Of a stretch of 64,000 nucleotides of DNA, positions 1-9,664 are shown in pieces. How positions within the stretch are numbered: position 1 is the stretch's first letter; every line of letters begins with the position of its first letter. Source of the stretch: JAWKHR01 sp041394725 (GTDB lineage Bacteria > Acidobacteriota > Vicinamibacteria > Vicinamibacterales > SCN-69-37); assembly GCA_041394725.1 (NCBI GenBank), contig JAWKHR010000009.1, forward strand, positions 1 through 64,000. Reading direction: 5' to 3'. The position numbers and the translations under genes were made by a program. A model generated the notes under the pieces. The model was not told the DNA's origin and made no database searches. It saw only the letters and a list, made by a program, of their open reading frames with translations.

Positions 1-124
1 CGTTGCCGAAGACCGCCGCATCGACGAACCACGCGCGCGCCGGCGCGCCCTGGGCCAGCGCCGGTCCGACGCCGGCCACGAGGGGTGCCACCAGGACGAC
101 CAGGGCGAGACCAGGGCCACGCAT
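1..124 (-). CDS. Secreted protein, N-terminus only (cut by window edge)
   Basis: Forty-one codons are visible before the gene runs off the left edge. The start ATG shares its A with the TGA of the preceding gene (TGATG), so translation is probably coupled. The visible part is a typical signal peptide: MRGPGLA, a Val/Leu/Ala core, and a likely cleavage site after ALA-Q. The first mature residues (AWFVDAAVFGN) resemble those of the gene just upstream (GWFVQAGAIADVD), so the two may be paralogous outer-membrane or periplasmic proteins. The function cannot be read from this fragment. Confidence 0.6.
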   Translation of the reverse strand, partial: MRGPGLALVVLVAPLVAGVGPALAQGAPARAWFVDAAVFGN

Positions 125-783
125 CAGAATCGCCATCGGCCGCTCACGCCGGGGCGCGCGATCACATGGCTGGGCGCGCCAGGTCCCAGGAGCAGGTGCA
201 TTCGAATATCGGCGACGACGTCGAGTCGGGCTGAGACCGGCCATCGCGACTCTGCGCCGAGCATGAACATCGATCGGCCGTCGACGCGCCGTTCCGGCCG
301 CGGAGCGGGATCACGCGACGTCGGGTCCCGCCTCACGACCGTGATGCCGCGGGAGTAGCCGGCCCCGACGAGGAAGCCCAGCCGCGCGGCACGCGGAAAC
401 ACGGGGTGGAAACCCAGTTCGCCCCACATCATCGATGATCGATGGGTGTAGCGCGCGAGGAAGTCTCTCCAGTGCTGGGCCCGCGGCACATCCACGCCGA
501 TCCGTGCCGTCGATCGCCTCGACAGCCAGCGGCCACCCGCCAGGCGCAGGCCCGGCTGGGTCCGGGCGCTGGGCGGCTCCGGAGGATCACCGGGCACGGA
601 CCTGAAGAAGCTGTGATCGACGTCGGCAATCGCTCCCGCCTGGACGAACCAGCCACCGGCCGGCGGTGACTGCGCCCGGGCGACACGTGGCAGCAGGAGC
701 ACCGCAAGCAGACAGGCCACCCCGGCCACCCAAAACGACGACGGCGGGTGCGGCCGTCGCGCCGCACCCGCCGTCACCGACAT
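124..783 (-). CDS. Small outer-membrane beta-barrel-like protein
   Basis: A protein of 219 residues with a signal peptide (hydrophobic stretch around residues 18-35, cleavage near ARAQ). The mature part has alternating polar and hydrophobic strands and short Arg-rich turns. The last residue is Phe after GRWR, as in many outer-membrane barrels that use the C-terminal aromatic signal. No named family was recognised. The ATG at 783 is preferred; a GTG lies directly before it at 786. The gene starts 24 bases after the carboxypeptidase gene and is coupled to the next gene, so all three probably form one transcript for exported proteins. A role as a small porin or structural barrel is inference. 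Confidence 0.6.
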   Translation of the reverse strand: MSVTAGAARRPHPPSSFWVAGVACLLAVLLLPRVARAQSPPAGGWFVQAGAIADVDHSFFRSVPGDPPEPPSARTQPGLRLAGGRWLSRRSTARIGVDVPRAQHWRDFLARYTHRSSMMWGELGFHPVFPRAARLGFLVGAGYSRGITVVRRDPTSRDPAPRPERRVDGRSMFMLGAESRWPVSARLDVVADIRMHLLLGPGAPSHVIARPGVSGRWRF

Positions 784-807
784 CACTGTCGTCCGAGCCG
801 TACCGTC

Positions 808-3792
808 CTACCTTCCGGCGCCGAGATCGTTCCAGTTCAGCATCGCGTTGAACCACAGGAAGTAGTTCCCGTGCGGCTCGTTGCGCCAGAACGGCCGGTT
901 GGCGAAGAGCACCACGTGGCCCTGGCCGAACGGCGAGTCCACGAGGACGACGTTGCCGGCGAGGTTGTCGCCGCCGACGAGCATGCCCGAGAGCAGCAGG
1001 TCGTTCGGGTCGTCCGGGTAGGACAGGATCACGCGCGGCGTCGAGGGATCCACGGCCGGCGCCGCGCCGGCGCCGCCGCCCCCGCGGCCGCCGAAGCCGC
1101 CGCGGCCACCACCACCACGGCCGCCGCCGCCGAAGCCGCCACGGCCGCCGCCGCGACCCCCGCGGCCCGCCGCGTCGATCGTCCCGGGCGGCGCGGGCGC
1201 CGCGCCGCCGGCCAGCGTCGTCAACTGTGCCGGCTCGGACATCGGCTGCAGGTTGCCGCCGCCGACGCCGGGCGGCAGGTCACCGCCGCCGCGGCCGCCA
1301 CGACCACCGCGGCCGCCACCGCCGCCGCCCATCGCGAGCACGGGCCCGTTCTTGATCAGCACGGCGAGCGCGTTCTGGTCGTAGCCGTAGAGAATCGGGC
1401 TCGTCTTGTCGCCGAGCAGCGTCTTGATCACCGAGCCGGGCACCGCGAGGCCGGACGTGTCCGCGACGCTGATGCCGGGCGCGAAGCCGTTCTCGACGAA
1501 CGCGGCCGTGGACTGGCCCTCGGTGATGAGCACGCCGCCCTGCCACACGAACTGCTGCAGCTCGCGCAGGCCGTCCCGGCCGAGGCCGCCGCGGCGGTCG
1601 TCGGTCTGGTCGGGCGCCGTGGCGATCGACGGCGTCAGGTCGGTCGCGCGGTACGGCTGCGGCGCCCCGCCCTGGGGCGGGCCCGCGCCATCGACCTGCA
1701 CGCCGGCGCTCGGGTACAGGATCACGTCGAACCGCTGGCGCAGGTTGCCCTTCCGCACCTCGTTGTCGCCGAAGTACGTGTACGGGATCCCGTACATGTC
1801 CAGGCCCATGCGGACCCAGCCCTCGTCCTGCGTGCTCTGCCACGAGTGGATGTAGCCGATGCGCGGCACGTCCAGGTCGTGCATCGCCACCGACGGCGCC
1901 GTGTCGGTCGCCCACGCCTGCAGACCCAGGTCGGCGATCTGCGGCTCGAGCGCCGCGCGGTTCGCGTTCGCGATGATCACCGCGCCGGCGGCGAACGAGT
2001 GGCCGCCCATCTGGAACGGCGCCTCGGCCGCGGACATCTTCACCGACGCGTTCTTCCACCGGAACGTCGCCAGCGTGTTGTCGGTCGTGTGGTCGATGAC
2101 GATCGTCGAACCCGTCCCGGTGATCGACCCGGCGAACTTCGCGTCGGCGGCCAGCACGGTCATCGGCTGGTCGAGGATCGACGACTCGTCCACGCGGTTC
2201 ACCGTGATGTTGTGCAGCAGCGGGATCGACCAGCCCGTGTCGTCGTAGGGGCGCGGGTTCTCGGCCGGATACCACTGCAGGCCGAGGTACATCTCGATGA
2301 TGCCGCGGTAGGGCTGGTCCATGCGCGCGACGTAGTCGCCCGCGTTGACCTGCGTGTCGCCGACCTTGAAGGCCGACGACGCGACGCTCACCTCGGCGCC
2401 TTCGCGCCGGATCAGGTTCACCAGCTCGGTCACGTCGGCGCGCTTCCGCTGGTCCTTCGGGATGACGTAGGCGTAGGGCGCCTGCGTCTTGCCGAGGTTC
2501 ACCTGGTTCTGCATCTTCTTGTAGTAGTTCTCGAGGAACGTCTCCCGGTTCCGCGCGACGTAGTTGAGCGACGTCAGCACGCCCGACTGCTGCATGTTGA
2601 CGTTCGACCGCATGTTCCACTGCACGTCGCCCGGGTTCGGGTTCGGCCGGTACCACTCGCGGCTCTGCGCGCCCGGCGTGCTGATGTTGTCGCCGTTCGC
2701 GCCGGTGTTGCCGCCGCTCTGCGTCTCGTAGAACCGGCCGATCGCGTTGTGCGAGACGCCGATCCAGAACATGTAGTTCGGGACCCAGCCGTCGTAGTAG
2801 TTGTAGGTCCAGACGCCCGGCACGCCCTTCTTCGTCAGCTCGACGATGTCGTTCTGCGCGAGCTGCCACCACTCGCCCACCTGGATGGGATCCACGATCG
2901 GGTTGTACGGCCCGGTGCCGGTCGAGGTGTAGAGCAGGTTCACCGACTCGTGCAGGTCGTGCAGCACCTGCGGGTGCATGTCCAGGAACGCCGCGAGCAC
3001 GTTCTGCGAGAGCTTCAGGCCCTTGCCGATGCCGTCGCGGTTGTTGTCGTGCTGGACGTACTTGCCCCAGTAGACCATCGACGGCTGCGGCTGCCCGGCG
3101 CGCGCCGCGCGCTGGTTGTCCACCTGCCGGTCGTGCCCGTCCACCTCGGTCGTCGGCGTGAAGACGAAGATGACGTTGTTGCGGATCTGCTGGATGAACG
3201 GCGTCTCCTCGATCGCGAGGCGGTAGCCGAGTTCCATCAGCATCTCGACGCTGCCCGTCTCGCCGGAATGGATGCTGCCCGTCGCCCAGTAGATCGGCTT
3301 CGCCGTCTGGATGAGCGTGCGCGCCTGCGCGTCGGTCAGCTTCCGCGGGTCGGTCAGCTGCGCCGACATCTGCTTGAACTTGTCGAGGTCGCGGATCGTC
3401 GCCTCGTCGGCCACCGCGCACGCCCGCGTGTCCCGGCCCTCCTCCGTCTGGCCGATCGACCAGCACGTGACCCGCGGCGACGCCTTGGCGAGCGCGTCGA
3501 GATACGCGTAGACGTCCTTGCTGTAGGTGAGGTTGCCGTTCTCACCCGGGATGTACCCCAGGACCTTGAGCGGCGACGGCACGTTGGAGTCCGCCGGCAG
3601 CGGCATGTGATTGACGAGGTCAATCTCCATGCGCGGATCGGGCGTCTCGTCCAGGATCTTCTTCGTGTAAGCCTCGTCGAGGCGCTGCGACGCCGCGCGC
3701 CCCGCCTGGCCCGCCGAAAGGCTGCTCGCGCCGAGCGCGATGGCCAGGACGACGACGGCCGGAAGCCGCCGCGACACTGTCGTTCGTTTCAT
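808..3792 (-). CDS. Secreted M14-family zinc carboxypeptidase with Gly/Arg-rich insert
   Basis: A predicted exported zinc metallopeptidase of 994 residues. The start chosen is the ATG at 3792, four bases after a GGAGGG ribosome site; an in-frame ATG at 3804 lacks one. The signal peptide is residues 1-28 (MKRTTVSRR, then a hydrophobic core). The peptidase domain carries the zinc motif HSGE (His175, Glu178) inside a GSIHSGETGS segment and a later LHDLHES stretch that probably supplies the third His. Residues about 805-935 are a Gly/Arg-rich low-complexity insert, and the C-terminus returns to a folded, GATase-like region (FGQGHVVLFANRPFWRN). A TATAAC element about 65 bases upstream (3863-3858) may be the promoter. 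It probably degrades external peptides. Family confidence is high; substrate unknown. Confidence 0.88.
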   Translation of the reverse strand: MKRTTVSRRLPAVVVLAIALGASSLSAGQAGRAASQRLDEAYTKKILDETPDPRMEIDLVNHMPLPADSNVPSPLKVLGYIPGENGNLTYSKDVYAYLDALAKASPRVTCWSIGQTEEGRDTRACAVADEATIRDLDKFKQMSAQLTDPRKLTDAQARTLIQTAKPIYWATGSIHSGETGSVEMLMELGYRLAIEETPFIQQIRNNVIFVFTPTTEVDGHDRQVDNQRAARAGQPQPSMVYWGKYVQHDNNRDGIGKGLKLSQNVLAAFLDMHPQVLHDLHESVNLLYTSTGTGPYNPIVDPIQVGEWWQLAQNDIVELTKKGVPGVWTYNYYDGWVPNYMFWIGVSHNAIGRFYETQSGGNTGANGDNISTPGAQSREWYRPNPNPGDVQWNMRSNVNMQQSGVLTSLNYVARNRETFLENYYKKMQNQVNLGKTQAPYAYVIPKDQRKRADVTELVNLIRREGAEVSVASSAFKVGDTQVNAGDYVARMDQPYRGIIEMYLGLQWYPAENPRPYDDTGWSIPLLHNITVNRVDESSILDQPMTVLAADAKFAGSITGTGSTIVIDHTTDNTLATFRWKNASVKMSAAEAPFQMGGHSFAAGAVIIANANRAALEPQIADLGLQAWATDTAPSVAMHDLDVPRIGYIHSWQSTQDEGWVRMGLDMYGIPYTYFGDNEVRKGNLRQRFDVILYPSAGVQVDGAGPPQGGAPQPYRATDLTPSIATAPDQTDDRRGGLGRDGLRELQQFVWQGGVLITEGQSTAAFVENGFAPGISVADTSGLAVPGSVIKTLLGDKTSPILYGYDQNALAVLIKNGPVLAMGGGGGGRGGRGGRGGGDLPPGVGGGNLQPMSEPAQLTTLAGGAAPAPPGTIDAAGRGGRGGGRGGFGGGGRGGGGRGGFGGRGGGGAGAAPAVDPSTPRVILSYPDDPNDLLLSGMLVGGDNLAGNVVLVDSPFGQGHVVLFANRPFWRNEPHGNYFLWFNAMLNWNDLGAGR

Positions 3793-3950
3793 GGATCCCT
3801 CCACCGGAGACCCCTGGAGATGTCGAAATTGACGTACCCAGAAGGATGACGTGGCCGGTTATAGCACAATCGTCAGGACGCCGATCGCCCTGAAACCCGC
3901 GTCATTTCCAGTGGAGGTCTACGATTCCGGGTAGGACTACCCTCGCCGCC

Positions 3951-4454
3951 GTGAAGGCCGAACTGCTCGCCGGGCGCGGCGGGCCGACGGGGTCGTGGCC
4001 CTGGACCGTGCGGCTGCTCGACGCGGCCGACCGTCGCGCCGCCGGACACTGGCGCGTCGTGACGATCGACGCCGCCCGCGCGCTGTCCGTGTGGCTGCCG
4101 TCACACGCCGGGGAGCCCTGCCAGGGCGACCGGCTGACGCTCGTGACCGAGCCGGGCGCCACGGTGGCCGACGCGGCCGCCGCGTTCGCGCGCATCGAGG
4201 CCGCCTACGCGGAGGACAACCGCAGTTGCTGGTCGCGCATCACCCGCGCGGCCGGCGAGCCGTTCTCGCCGATCGCCCTGTGCCGCGAACCCGCGGATCC
4301 GGCCGGCGCCGCGAAGACACGGCCGCCCGAGGGTACGCTCTTCCACCTCGACGGCTTCCATCGCCTCGTCGGCTGGGCCTGGGCGGGACGCCTGGTGCCC
4401 GGCGCGGCGGTTCGCGCGTTCGTCGCGGACACGGCCGGATCCCGCCTCAGCTGA
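3951..4454 (+). CDS. Small protein with LDGFHRLVGWAWAGRL motif, possibly DUF6309-like
   Basis: A cytosolic protein of 167 residues starting at GTG, with no signal peptide or membrane segment. The most telling part is near residues 130-150, HLDGFHRLVGWAWAGRL, followed by a short strand ending in FVADT. That pattern recalls the DUF6309 family known mainly from actinobacteria, and more distantly the substrate-loop wording (DGxHR) of ParB/sulfiredoxin-like proteins. This assignment is from memory of the motif only. The gene stands alone, converges on the next gene and overlaps its end by eight bases. Codon use and GC match the neighbours. Confidence 0.55.
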   Translation: MKAELLAGRGGPTGSWPWTVRLLDAADRRAAGHWRVVTIDAARALSVWLPSHAGEPCQGDRLTLVTEPGATVADAAAAFARIEAAYAEDNRSCWSRITRAAGEPFSPIALCREPADPAGAAKTRPPEGTLFHLDGFHRLVGWAWAGRLVPGAAVRAFVADTAGSRLS

Positions 4455-5364
4455 TCCCGCCCCCGCCGCGCCCCGAGCGACCGGAGCCGCCGGATCGGCC
4501 CGATCCGCCGCCCGACCGTCCGTCTCCGCCCGATCCACCCGACCCCGACCCGCCGGACGCCCCCGGCTTCGGTCCGTCCGGCTTCGACGCGGGCTTCTCC
4601 GCCTCCCGCCGCGACGACGACGGCGTGTCCCAGGAACCTGGAGCCTTCTGGCCGCCCCAGCCCCAGTAGGTCGGCGACGGCGCGCGCGCCGCGGGTCGCG
4701 CGGCCGGCCCCACGTCGGCCCGCCCGCGATGCACCGGCACCGCGACGGGGACGACCACCGGCACCTCCACGTAGCGCGTGCGTTCGCGCGGCACCTCGAC
4801 GCGTTGCTCGACCTGCTGCGACACGTTGATCTCGATCGGCGGTTCGTCCACGACCTCCGACACAGTCGTCAGGCCCTGTTCGAGGCGGCGCACATCGTCG
4901 ATCGGATTCAGCGGCGCGTTCGGGTCCGGTTGCTCCGGCTGTGCCGCGACGCCTGGCGGCATCGCGTCCGGAAGCCCCGCCGCCGGTGCGCCAACGGGTG
5001 GCGATGCCTCGGGCGCGGCCGGCGCGGCGCCCGGTGGCGGCACGATCCGGGAGGGCTGCCCCACCGGGTCCCGCACGCCGATGCGCGGCGGCGGCGGAGG
5101 CAGCGCGCGGCGGGCGGTCGCGAGCATGGCGAGGATCACGCGCTCGCTGAGTCCCTGGCGACGCAGGTCCAGCACGTCCTGGGCCGTCAGGTGAAAGACC
5201 GATCCGTCGCTCTCGATGAGCGCGACGAGGATGTCGTCCGAGACGCCGGCGGCCTTCAGTTGCAGGAGGTCGCGGATCGTCGTCTGGGTCGCCCCGGAAA
5301 CGCTGGCCCCGGCGAGGGCCAGCGCCAGTGCCAGGGCCGGAATCGACCGGAGGACTGTGCGCAT
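4447..5364 (-). CDS. Exported Pro/Gly-rich protein of unknown function
   Basis: A protein of 305 residues with a clear signal peptide (hydrophobic residues 8-24, cleavage near GATQ). Residues 27-85 form the only region that looks folded: two short helical repeats of the type LLQLKAAGVSDDILVALIE and VLDLRRQGLSERVILAMLA, which look like two copies of one helix-turn unit. The middle is Pro/Ala-rich. A strand-like segment with repeated VPV follows (residues 190-215), then YWGWGG, and the last 60 residues are Gly/Ser/Arg repeats. It is divergent from the gene at 5564 and overlaps the end of the gene at 3951. A cell-surface or periplasmic role is inferred. Confidence 0.65.
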   Translation of the reverse strand: MRTVLRSIPALALALALAGASVSGATQTTIRDLLQLKAAGVSDDILVALIESDGSVFHLTAQDVLDLRRQGLSERVILAMLATARRALPPPPPRIGVRDPVGQPSRIVPPPGAAPAAPEASPPVGAPAAGLPDAMPPGVAAQPEQPDPNAPLNPIDDVRRLEQGLTTVSEVVDEPPIEINVSQQVEQRVEVPRERTRYVEVPVVVPVAVPVHRGRADVGPAARPAARAPSPTYWGWGGQKAPGSWDTPSSSRREAEKPASKPDGPKPGASGGSGSGGSGGDGRSGGGSGRSGGSGRSGRGGGGIS

Positions 5365-5563
5365 GGCTGCACGACTTGCAGGATGCGGGCCGAGGAAGCC
5401 GGCGCGCGGGGCGGGATTTCGCGGTAGAAGGAAGGGGACGGTCCGGCCGCCCGGTGTGACCTCGAGGGGACGCCGATGTCCTCAGGGGCCGCCTTCGGGC
5501 CGGAAATCGGCCCGGCCCGGGCCGGGACCCGACGGTACGCGCCTTGCTCTGAACCGGGGTGCC

Positions 5564-6613
5564 ATGACTTCACGGACTGCCGTCATTTCAGCCGTCGCCG
5601 CCGGTTGCATCGCCGCCGCCGGAGCAGGCGGCTTCTATGCGGTCCGCCTCGCGAGCGCCCCGCGGCCCGCCGACTCGGAATTCATGGACCTGGCCCAGGC
5701 TCAGCCGGCGTCCACCGCTGGCGCGGAATCGGCCACCACCGATGCCCGTGCGGCCGCCGCGGCGAGCGGCGAATCCGTGGAAGCCGCGCCGGCGGCCGCC
5801 ACCGCGCCGCCCGCGCGGACGACGCCCCGGCCTCAGGAACCCGAACCGGCCCCGCCCCAGGTGGCGCCGCGTCCCTCGTCCAACCGCCCGGCAGCGCAGG
5901 CCGAACCGGCTGGCGCGCCGGCGCGCCGGCCCGAGGCTCCCCGGCCGGCCGCCGCGACGGCGCCGCCGGTCTCCGTGCCCGCGCTGCCGCCGGCGGTGAC
6001 GCTCGATCCCGATGCCGCCGCGGCCACAAACGTCCCGCTGCCGCCGCCCCTGCCGCCGGCCGCGCCCGAGCCGCCGCGCTTCGTCGAGCTCGTCGTCCCC
6101 GAGGACGCGGTGATCGGCCTGCGGCTCGACTCGCAGATTTCCACGGAGACCGCCGAGGTCGAGGACCCGGTCGTGGCGCACGTCACGCGTGACGTCCTCG
6201 TGGACGACCGGATTGCGATTCCGGCGGACGCGCGGCTCGAGGGCAACGTCATCAGCGTCGAGCGCGGCGGCAAGTTCCGCGAGCGCGCGCGCCTCGGCAT
6301 CCGCTTCACGACGCTGGTGCTCGGCGGCACGACGCGCGTCCGCATCGACACGGACGCGATCTACCGCGACGGCGAGTCGCCCGCGGGAGACGCCACGGCG
6401 AAGATCGGCGCGAGCGCGGTCGTCGGATCGATCCTCGGCGCCGTCATCGGCGGCAAGAAGGGCGCCGCGATCGGCGGCGCGGCCGGCGCGGCCGGCGGCA
6501 CGGCGGTCGTGATGAAGGGCGACGGCAAGGACGTCGTCTTCGCCGCGGGCGCGCCGCTCACGGTGCGCCTGTCGAAGCCGGTCTCGATCCTGGTCGAACG
6601 CGAGCAGCAGTAG
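5564..6613 (+). CDS. Membrane-anchored Pro-rich protein with glycine-zipper domain
   Basis: A protein of 349 residues. The ATG at 5564 begins a hydrophobic N-terminal anchor or signal (VISAVAAGCIAAAGAGGFYAV), then about 130 residues of Ala/Pro linker. Residues about 165-255 look like a small beta domain (ELVVPEDAVIGLRLD, later ADARLEGNVISVERGG) reminiscent of the C-terminal domain of VirB10/TrbI-type proteins. A glycine-zipper stretch follows (GAVIGGKKGAAIGGAAGAAGG, a pattern that inserts in or spans membranes), then a final strand. It precedes the VWA genes by about 22 bases and probably shares their transcript. The VirB10-like reading is weak, and no other conjugation genes are present. Confidence 0.65.
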   Translation: MTSRTAVISAVAAGCIAAAGAGGFYAVRLASAPRPADSEFMDLAQAQPASTAGAESATTDARAAAAASGESVEAAPAAATAPPARTTPRPQEPEPAPPQVAPRPSSNRPAAQAEPAGAPARRPEAPRPAAATAPPVSVPALPPAVTLDPDAAAATNVPLPPPLPPAAPEPPRFVELVVPEDAVIGLRLDSQISTETAEVEDPVVAHVTRDVLVDDRIAIPADARLEGNVISVERGGKFRERARLGIRFTTLVLGGTTRVRIDTDAIYRDGESPAGDATAKIGASAVVGSILGAVIGGKKGAAIGGAAGAAGGTAVVMKGDGKDVVFAAGAPLTVRLSKPVSILVEREQQ

Positions 6614-6635
6614 GCGATTGCCATCCACCGTGGCC

Positions 6636-7565
6636 ATGTCCGGACCCGAGGCTGGATGGCAGGCGGCTGGATGGCAGAAGCCGCTCCGGCTTCTCCCCTT
6701 CGTGCTGCTGGGCAGCGCCGTCGCCGGGCCGCCGCGCGCGGAGGCCGTCCAGCAGTTTCGCAGCGCCACCAACACCGTCGCGATCTACGCGAGCGCCAGC
6801 GACCGGGCCGGCGCACCGGTGAGGGACCTGACCGCCGCGGACTTCGAGATCGAGGACGACGGCCGGAAGCAGGCCATCACGGTCTTCGAGAACGGCATCC
6901 AGCCGATCACGATCGCCGTCCTGGTTGACGCCAGTCCGAGCCTGTTTGCGGAGCGTCCGCTGGCGGCCGCGGCCGTGGCCGCGTTCGCGGGACGGCTGAT
7001 TCCCGGCGACCGCGCGTGCCTCGGCACCTTCAATCAGTCCGTCTCCCTCGACCCTCGCTTCACGGATCGCGAAGACGTGCTCGTCGGGCACCTCGGCGAC
7101 GGCGCCGCGCCGTGGCCCGCGGGCACGGCGGTCTGGGACGCCGTCGAGGCGGGTCGCCGCGCGCTCGAGACCGAAGGCGGCCGGCGGGTCATTCTCCTGC
7201 TGACCGACGGCGCCGACAACGCCAGTCGATCGGACCCGGACGCGATCCGGACCGCCCTGCAGCAGAGCGGCATGCTCGTCTTCGCCGTCGGCGTCCGCGG
7301 CCGCTTCGGGCTGGACATGACCGACCTCGGCGCGCTGGCCAACTCGACCGGCGGGCGGGCGTTGGAACTGGCCTCCCCGGCCGACGTTCCCGACGCCATG
7401 CGCCGCGTGGCCGACGAGCTGCACAACCAGTACGTGATCGGGTTCACGCCACGGGCGCTCGACGACCGCTGGCACCGCCTGAAGGTGAAGGTCCGGCGCG
7501 ACGGCGTGACGGTGCGCACGACGCGGCTGTACTTCGCGGGCCGCCCGGAGGGCTCGCCTCGGTGA
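6636..7565 (+). CDS. Secreted VWA protein, VWFA-related acidobacterial family (1 of 3)
   Basis: A protein of about 309 residues from ATG 6636 (a TTG at 6618 is a possible earlier start). It has a signal peptide, then the hallmark opening of this family, a strand plus VRDLTAADFEIEDDGRKQ, followed by a von Willebrand A domain. The MIDAS motif DASPS near residue 95 has the DxSxS form needed to bind a divalent metal, and TDGADN supplies the later metal-site Asp. The C-terminal sandwich contains YVIGFTPRALDDRWHRLKV. Such proteins are exported and thought to mediate metal-dependent binding. Its TGA overlaps the GTG of the next gene, giving translational coupling. Confidence 0.85.
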   Translation: MSGPEAGWQAAGWQKPLRLLPFVLLGSAVAGPPRAEAVQQFRSATNTVAIYASASDRAGAPVRDLTAADFEIEDDGRKQAITVFENGIQPITIAVLVDASPSLFAERPLAAAAVAAFAGRLIPGDRACLGTFNQSVSLDPRFTDREDVLVGHLGDGAAPWPAGTAVWDAVEAGRRALETEGGRRVILLLTDGADNASRSDPDAIRTALQQSGMLVFAVGVRGRFGLDMTDLGALANSTGGRALELASPADVPDAMRRVADELHNQYVIGFTPRALDDRWHRLKVKVRRDGVTVRTTRLYFAGRPEGSPR

Positions 7566-9664
7566 CACGACTCCCGGTGCGCATCGCCGCCGTGATGGCC
7601 ATCGCCGCGGCGACCGCGCTGGCTGCCGTGGCCCGCGGCCAGGCGGGCCAGGCGGGCGTGCTCTGGCTCGCCGTCAGCACGGTCGGACCGGACGGCCGGC
7701 TGCTCGCCGACCTGACCGCGGGAGACTTCGTCGTCGAGGATCACGGCGAGCCGCAGGAGGTCGCCGTCTTCCGGAACGATCCGATCCCGATCGCGGTGTC
7801 GATCATGGTGGACGTCAGCGCGAGCATGGAGGCGAACTACGGCCTGGTGCGGCGCGCGGTGAGCGCGCTCACGTCGCACTTCGAACCGGGCGACCGCGCC
7901 GTGATCGGCGCCTTCGACGCGTTGCCCTGGATCAGCCCGCGTTTCTCCGCCCGGCCCGAGGTCATCCAGCAGGACCTGGCCGTCGCGCTGAGCGGGACGG
8001 CGCTCTCCGGCACGCTGGGGCTGTGCGATGGCGACTGGATCGATCGGTCGTCCCTGTCCACCCGCAACACGGGCTCCGACTTCGGCGCCCGCACCGAGTT
8101 CGCGCGGCGCATGGCCATCCACGGCGGATCGGCGATCTGGGACGGCGCCGCCTGCGGCGTGAACGCCGCGGCGAGCGACGGCGAGACGCCGCGACGCATC
8201 GTGATCCTCGTCACCGACGGCATGGACACGATGAGCTTCAGCACGCTGCCCCAGGTCGTGGAGCGCGCCACGCGGTTCGGCGTGATGATCTACGCCGTCT
8301 CCCTGATGGGCGGCTACGGAATGGCCGGAGGCGATCTCCGGCAGCTCGCGGAGTCCACCGGCGGCGGCTACTTCTTCCTCACGGGCGGGGACGACGTCGC
8401 CGGGACCTTTCGGCGGATCGGCGACGAACTGCGACACCAGTACGTCCTCGGCGTCACCCCGACCGGCGCGCTGGACGGGCCGCATGAGCTCGTCGTCCGC
8501 GCGAACGTTCCGGGATCCCGCACGCGGTTCCGGCGGGTGACGCTCGGCGCGCCGGCCGCGCTGTCGGCGGCGACGGCCGATGCGAGGGCGACGCAGCGGG
8601 AGCCCGGCGCGCCCGTGGACGCCCCGCTGCCGGCGTCCTTCGACGGCCGGTCGGCGCGCCCGGCCGTCGTCGCCGCGGAGGCGCCCGCACCCGCCGCGGT
8701 GCGCTCGCCGGTGTGGGACATGCTCGACGCCTTCGCGTCGAGCACCTGGCACTCGGGCGAGGCGCCGCGGATGACGGCCGACCAGCTCCGCGGGATGGTG
8801 AACGGCCTGCGCCAAGGTGGCGACGCCTGGATCGCGGCCGCGCCGCCATCCGGCCGGGACGGCCGGCGCGTCGCCGCCGCCGGCTTCGTCCTCGACCTGC
8901 TCTATTCGCAGAACGATCCCGTCGCCTGGCTGGATCGGCAGCCGGCACCCGACCTGGTGGACTGGGGCGCGAGGACCCTTCAGGCCATGCCGCCGTCGCC
9001 CGAGGAGCGGCTCTGGTACTTCGGCGTGCTGGCGCTGTGCGAACGTGGCGGCGCCGCGTCGCTCCTCGAGCGTACGGCTCGTCGCGCCGCCGGGCGATTC
9101 CCGGACGAGGCGCGATTCGTCCTCGCGCGCGCCATCGCGGAGGACCTGCGGACCTGGCCCGAGGAACGCGACGTGCGGGCTTTCCGCCCCGCATCGGACG
9201 TCACGGCCCGGCTCATCGCGCGCTACGAGGAAGCCGCCGCTCTCACGTCCGTCGCGGCCGAGGCGACCTTGCGGCTGGCGTACTTCGATCTCCGCCGTGG
9301 CCGGGTGGACGCGGCGCTCGAGCGGTTCGGCACGATCGACCGCGCCCTCGTCGCCGGCGACGTCACGCTGCGGTTCTGGGTGCACCTGCTCAACGGCCGT
9401 GCCCTGGAGCAGGCCGGCCGGCTGGAGGACGCCATCGAGTCGTACCGGCTGGCGCTCGACGATGTGCCCGCGGCCACGTCGGCGCGCAGCGCGCTCATCG
9501 CCGCGCTGTCGGCCGCGGGTCGGGGTCCCGAAGCCACCCGGCTGGCCCGCGAGACCCTGCTGACGCCGGGCGCCGCGATCGACCCGTGGACCATCTACGT
9601 CGAACCCGACATGCGCTTCTGGGCCGCGATCGCGGACCGCCTGCGCGAGGCCGTCACGCGATGA
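7562..9664 (+). CDS. Secreted VWA protein with C-terminal TPR-like helical domain (2 of 3)
   Basis: A protein of 700 residues starting at the GTG that overlaps the previous stop (GTGA). It has a signal peptide (MAIAAATALAAVARG), the family opening LLADLTAGDFVVEDHGEPQ, and a VWA domain with MIDAS DVSAS and a later TDGMDT. The family sandwich domain ends near residue 330 (HQYVLGVTPTGALDG). After an Ala/Pro linker, residues about 385-700 are helical and resemble TPR-type repeats (ALERFGTIDRALV, RALEQAGRLEDAIESYRLAL). The extra helical half sets it apart from its two short neighbours and suggests a scaffold role. It is coupled to the next gene by an ATGA overlap. Confidence 0.85.
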   Translation: MTRLPVRIAAVMAIAAATALAAVARGQAGQAGVLWLAVSTVGPDGRLLADLTAGDFVVEDHGEPQEVAVFRNDPIPIAVSIMVDVSASMEANYGLVRRAVSALTSHFEPGDRAVIGAFDALPWISPRFSARPEVIQQDLAVALSGTALSGTLGLCDGDWIDRSSLSTRNTGSDFGARTEFARRMAIHGGSAIWDGAACGVNAAASDGETPRRIVILVTDGMDTMSFSTLPQVVERATRFGVMIYAVSLMGGYGMAGGDLRQLAESTGGGYFFLTGGDDVAGTFRRIGDELRHQYVLGVTPTGALDGPHELVVRANVPGSRTRFRRVTLGAPAALSAATADARATQREPGAPVDAPLPASFDGRSARPAVVAAEAPAPAAVRSPVWDMLDAFASSTWHSGEAPRMTADQLRGMVNGLRQGGDAWIAAAPPSGRDGRRVAAAGFVLDLLYSQNDPVAWLDRQPAPDLVDWGARTLQAMPPSPEERLWYFGVLALCERGGAASLLERTARRAAGRFPDEARFVLARAIAEDLRTWPEERDVRAFRPASDVTARLIARYEEAAALTSVAAEATLRLAYFDLRRGRVDAALERFGTIDRALVAGDVTLRFWVHLLNGRALEQAGRLEDAIESYRLALDDVPAATSARSALIAALSAAGRGPEATRLARETLLTPGAAIDPWTIYVEPDMRFWAAIADRLREAVTR

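Noticed and set aside
748..3849. Very long open frame on the plus strand opposite the M14 carboxypeptidase gene
   Set aside because: It is rich in Arg, Val, Ala and His with no domain, signal or ribosome site, the usual antisense image of a GC-rich gene.
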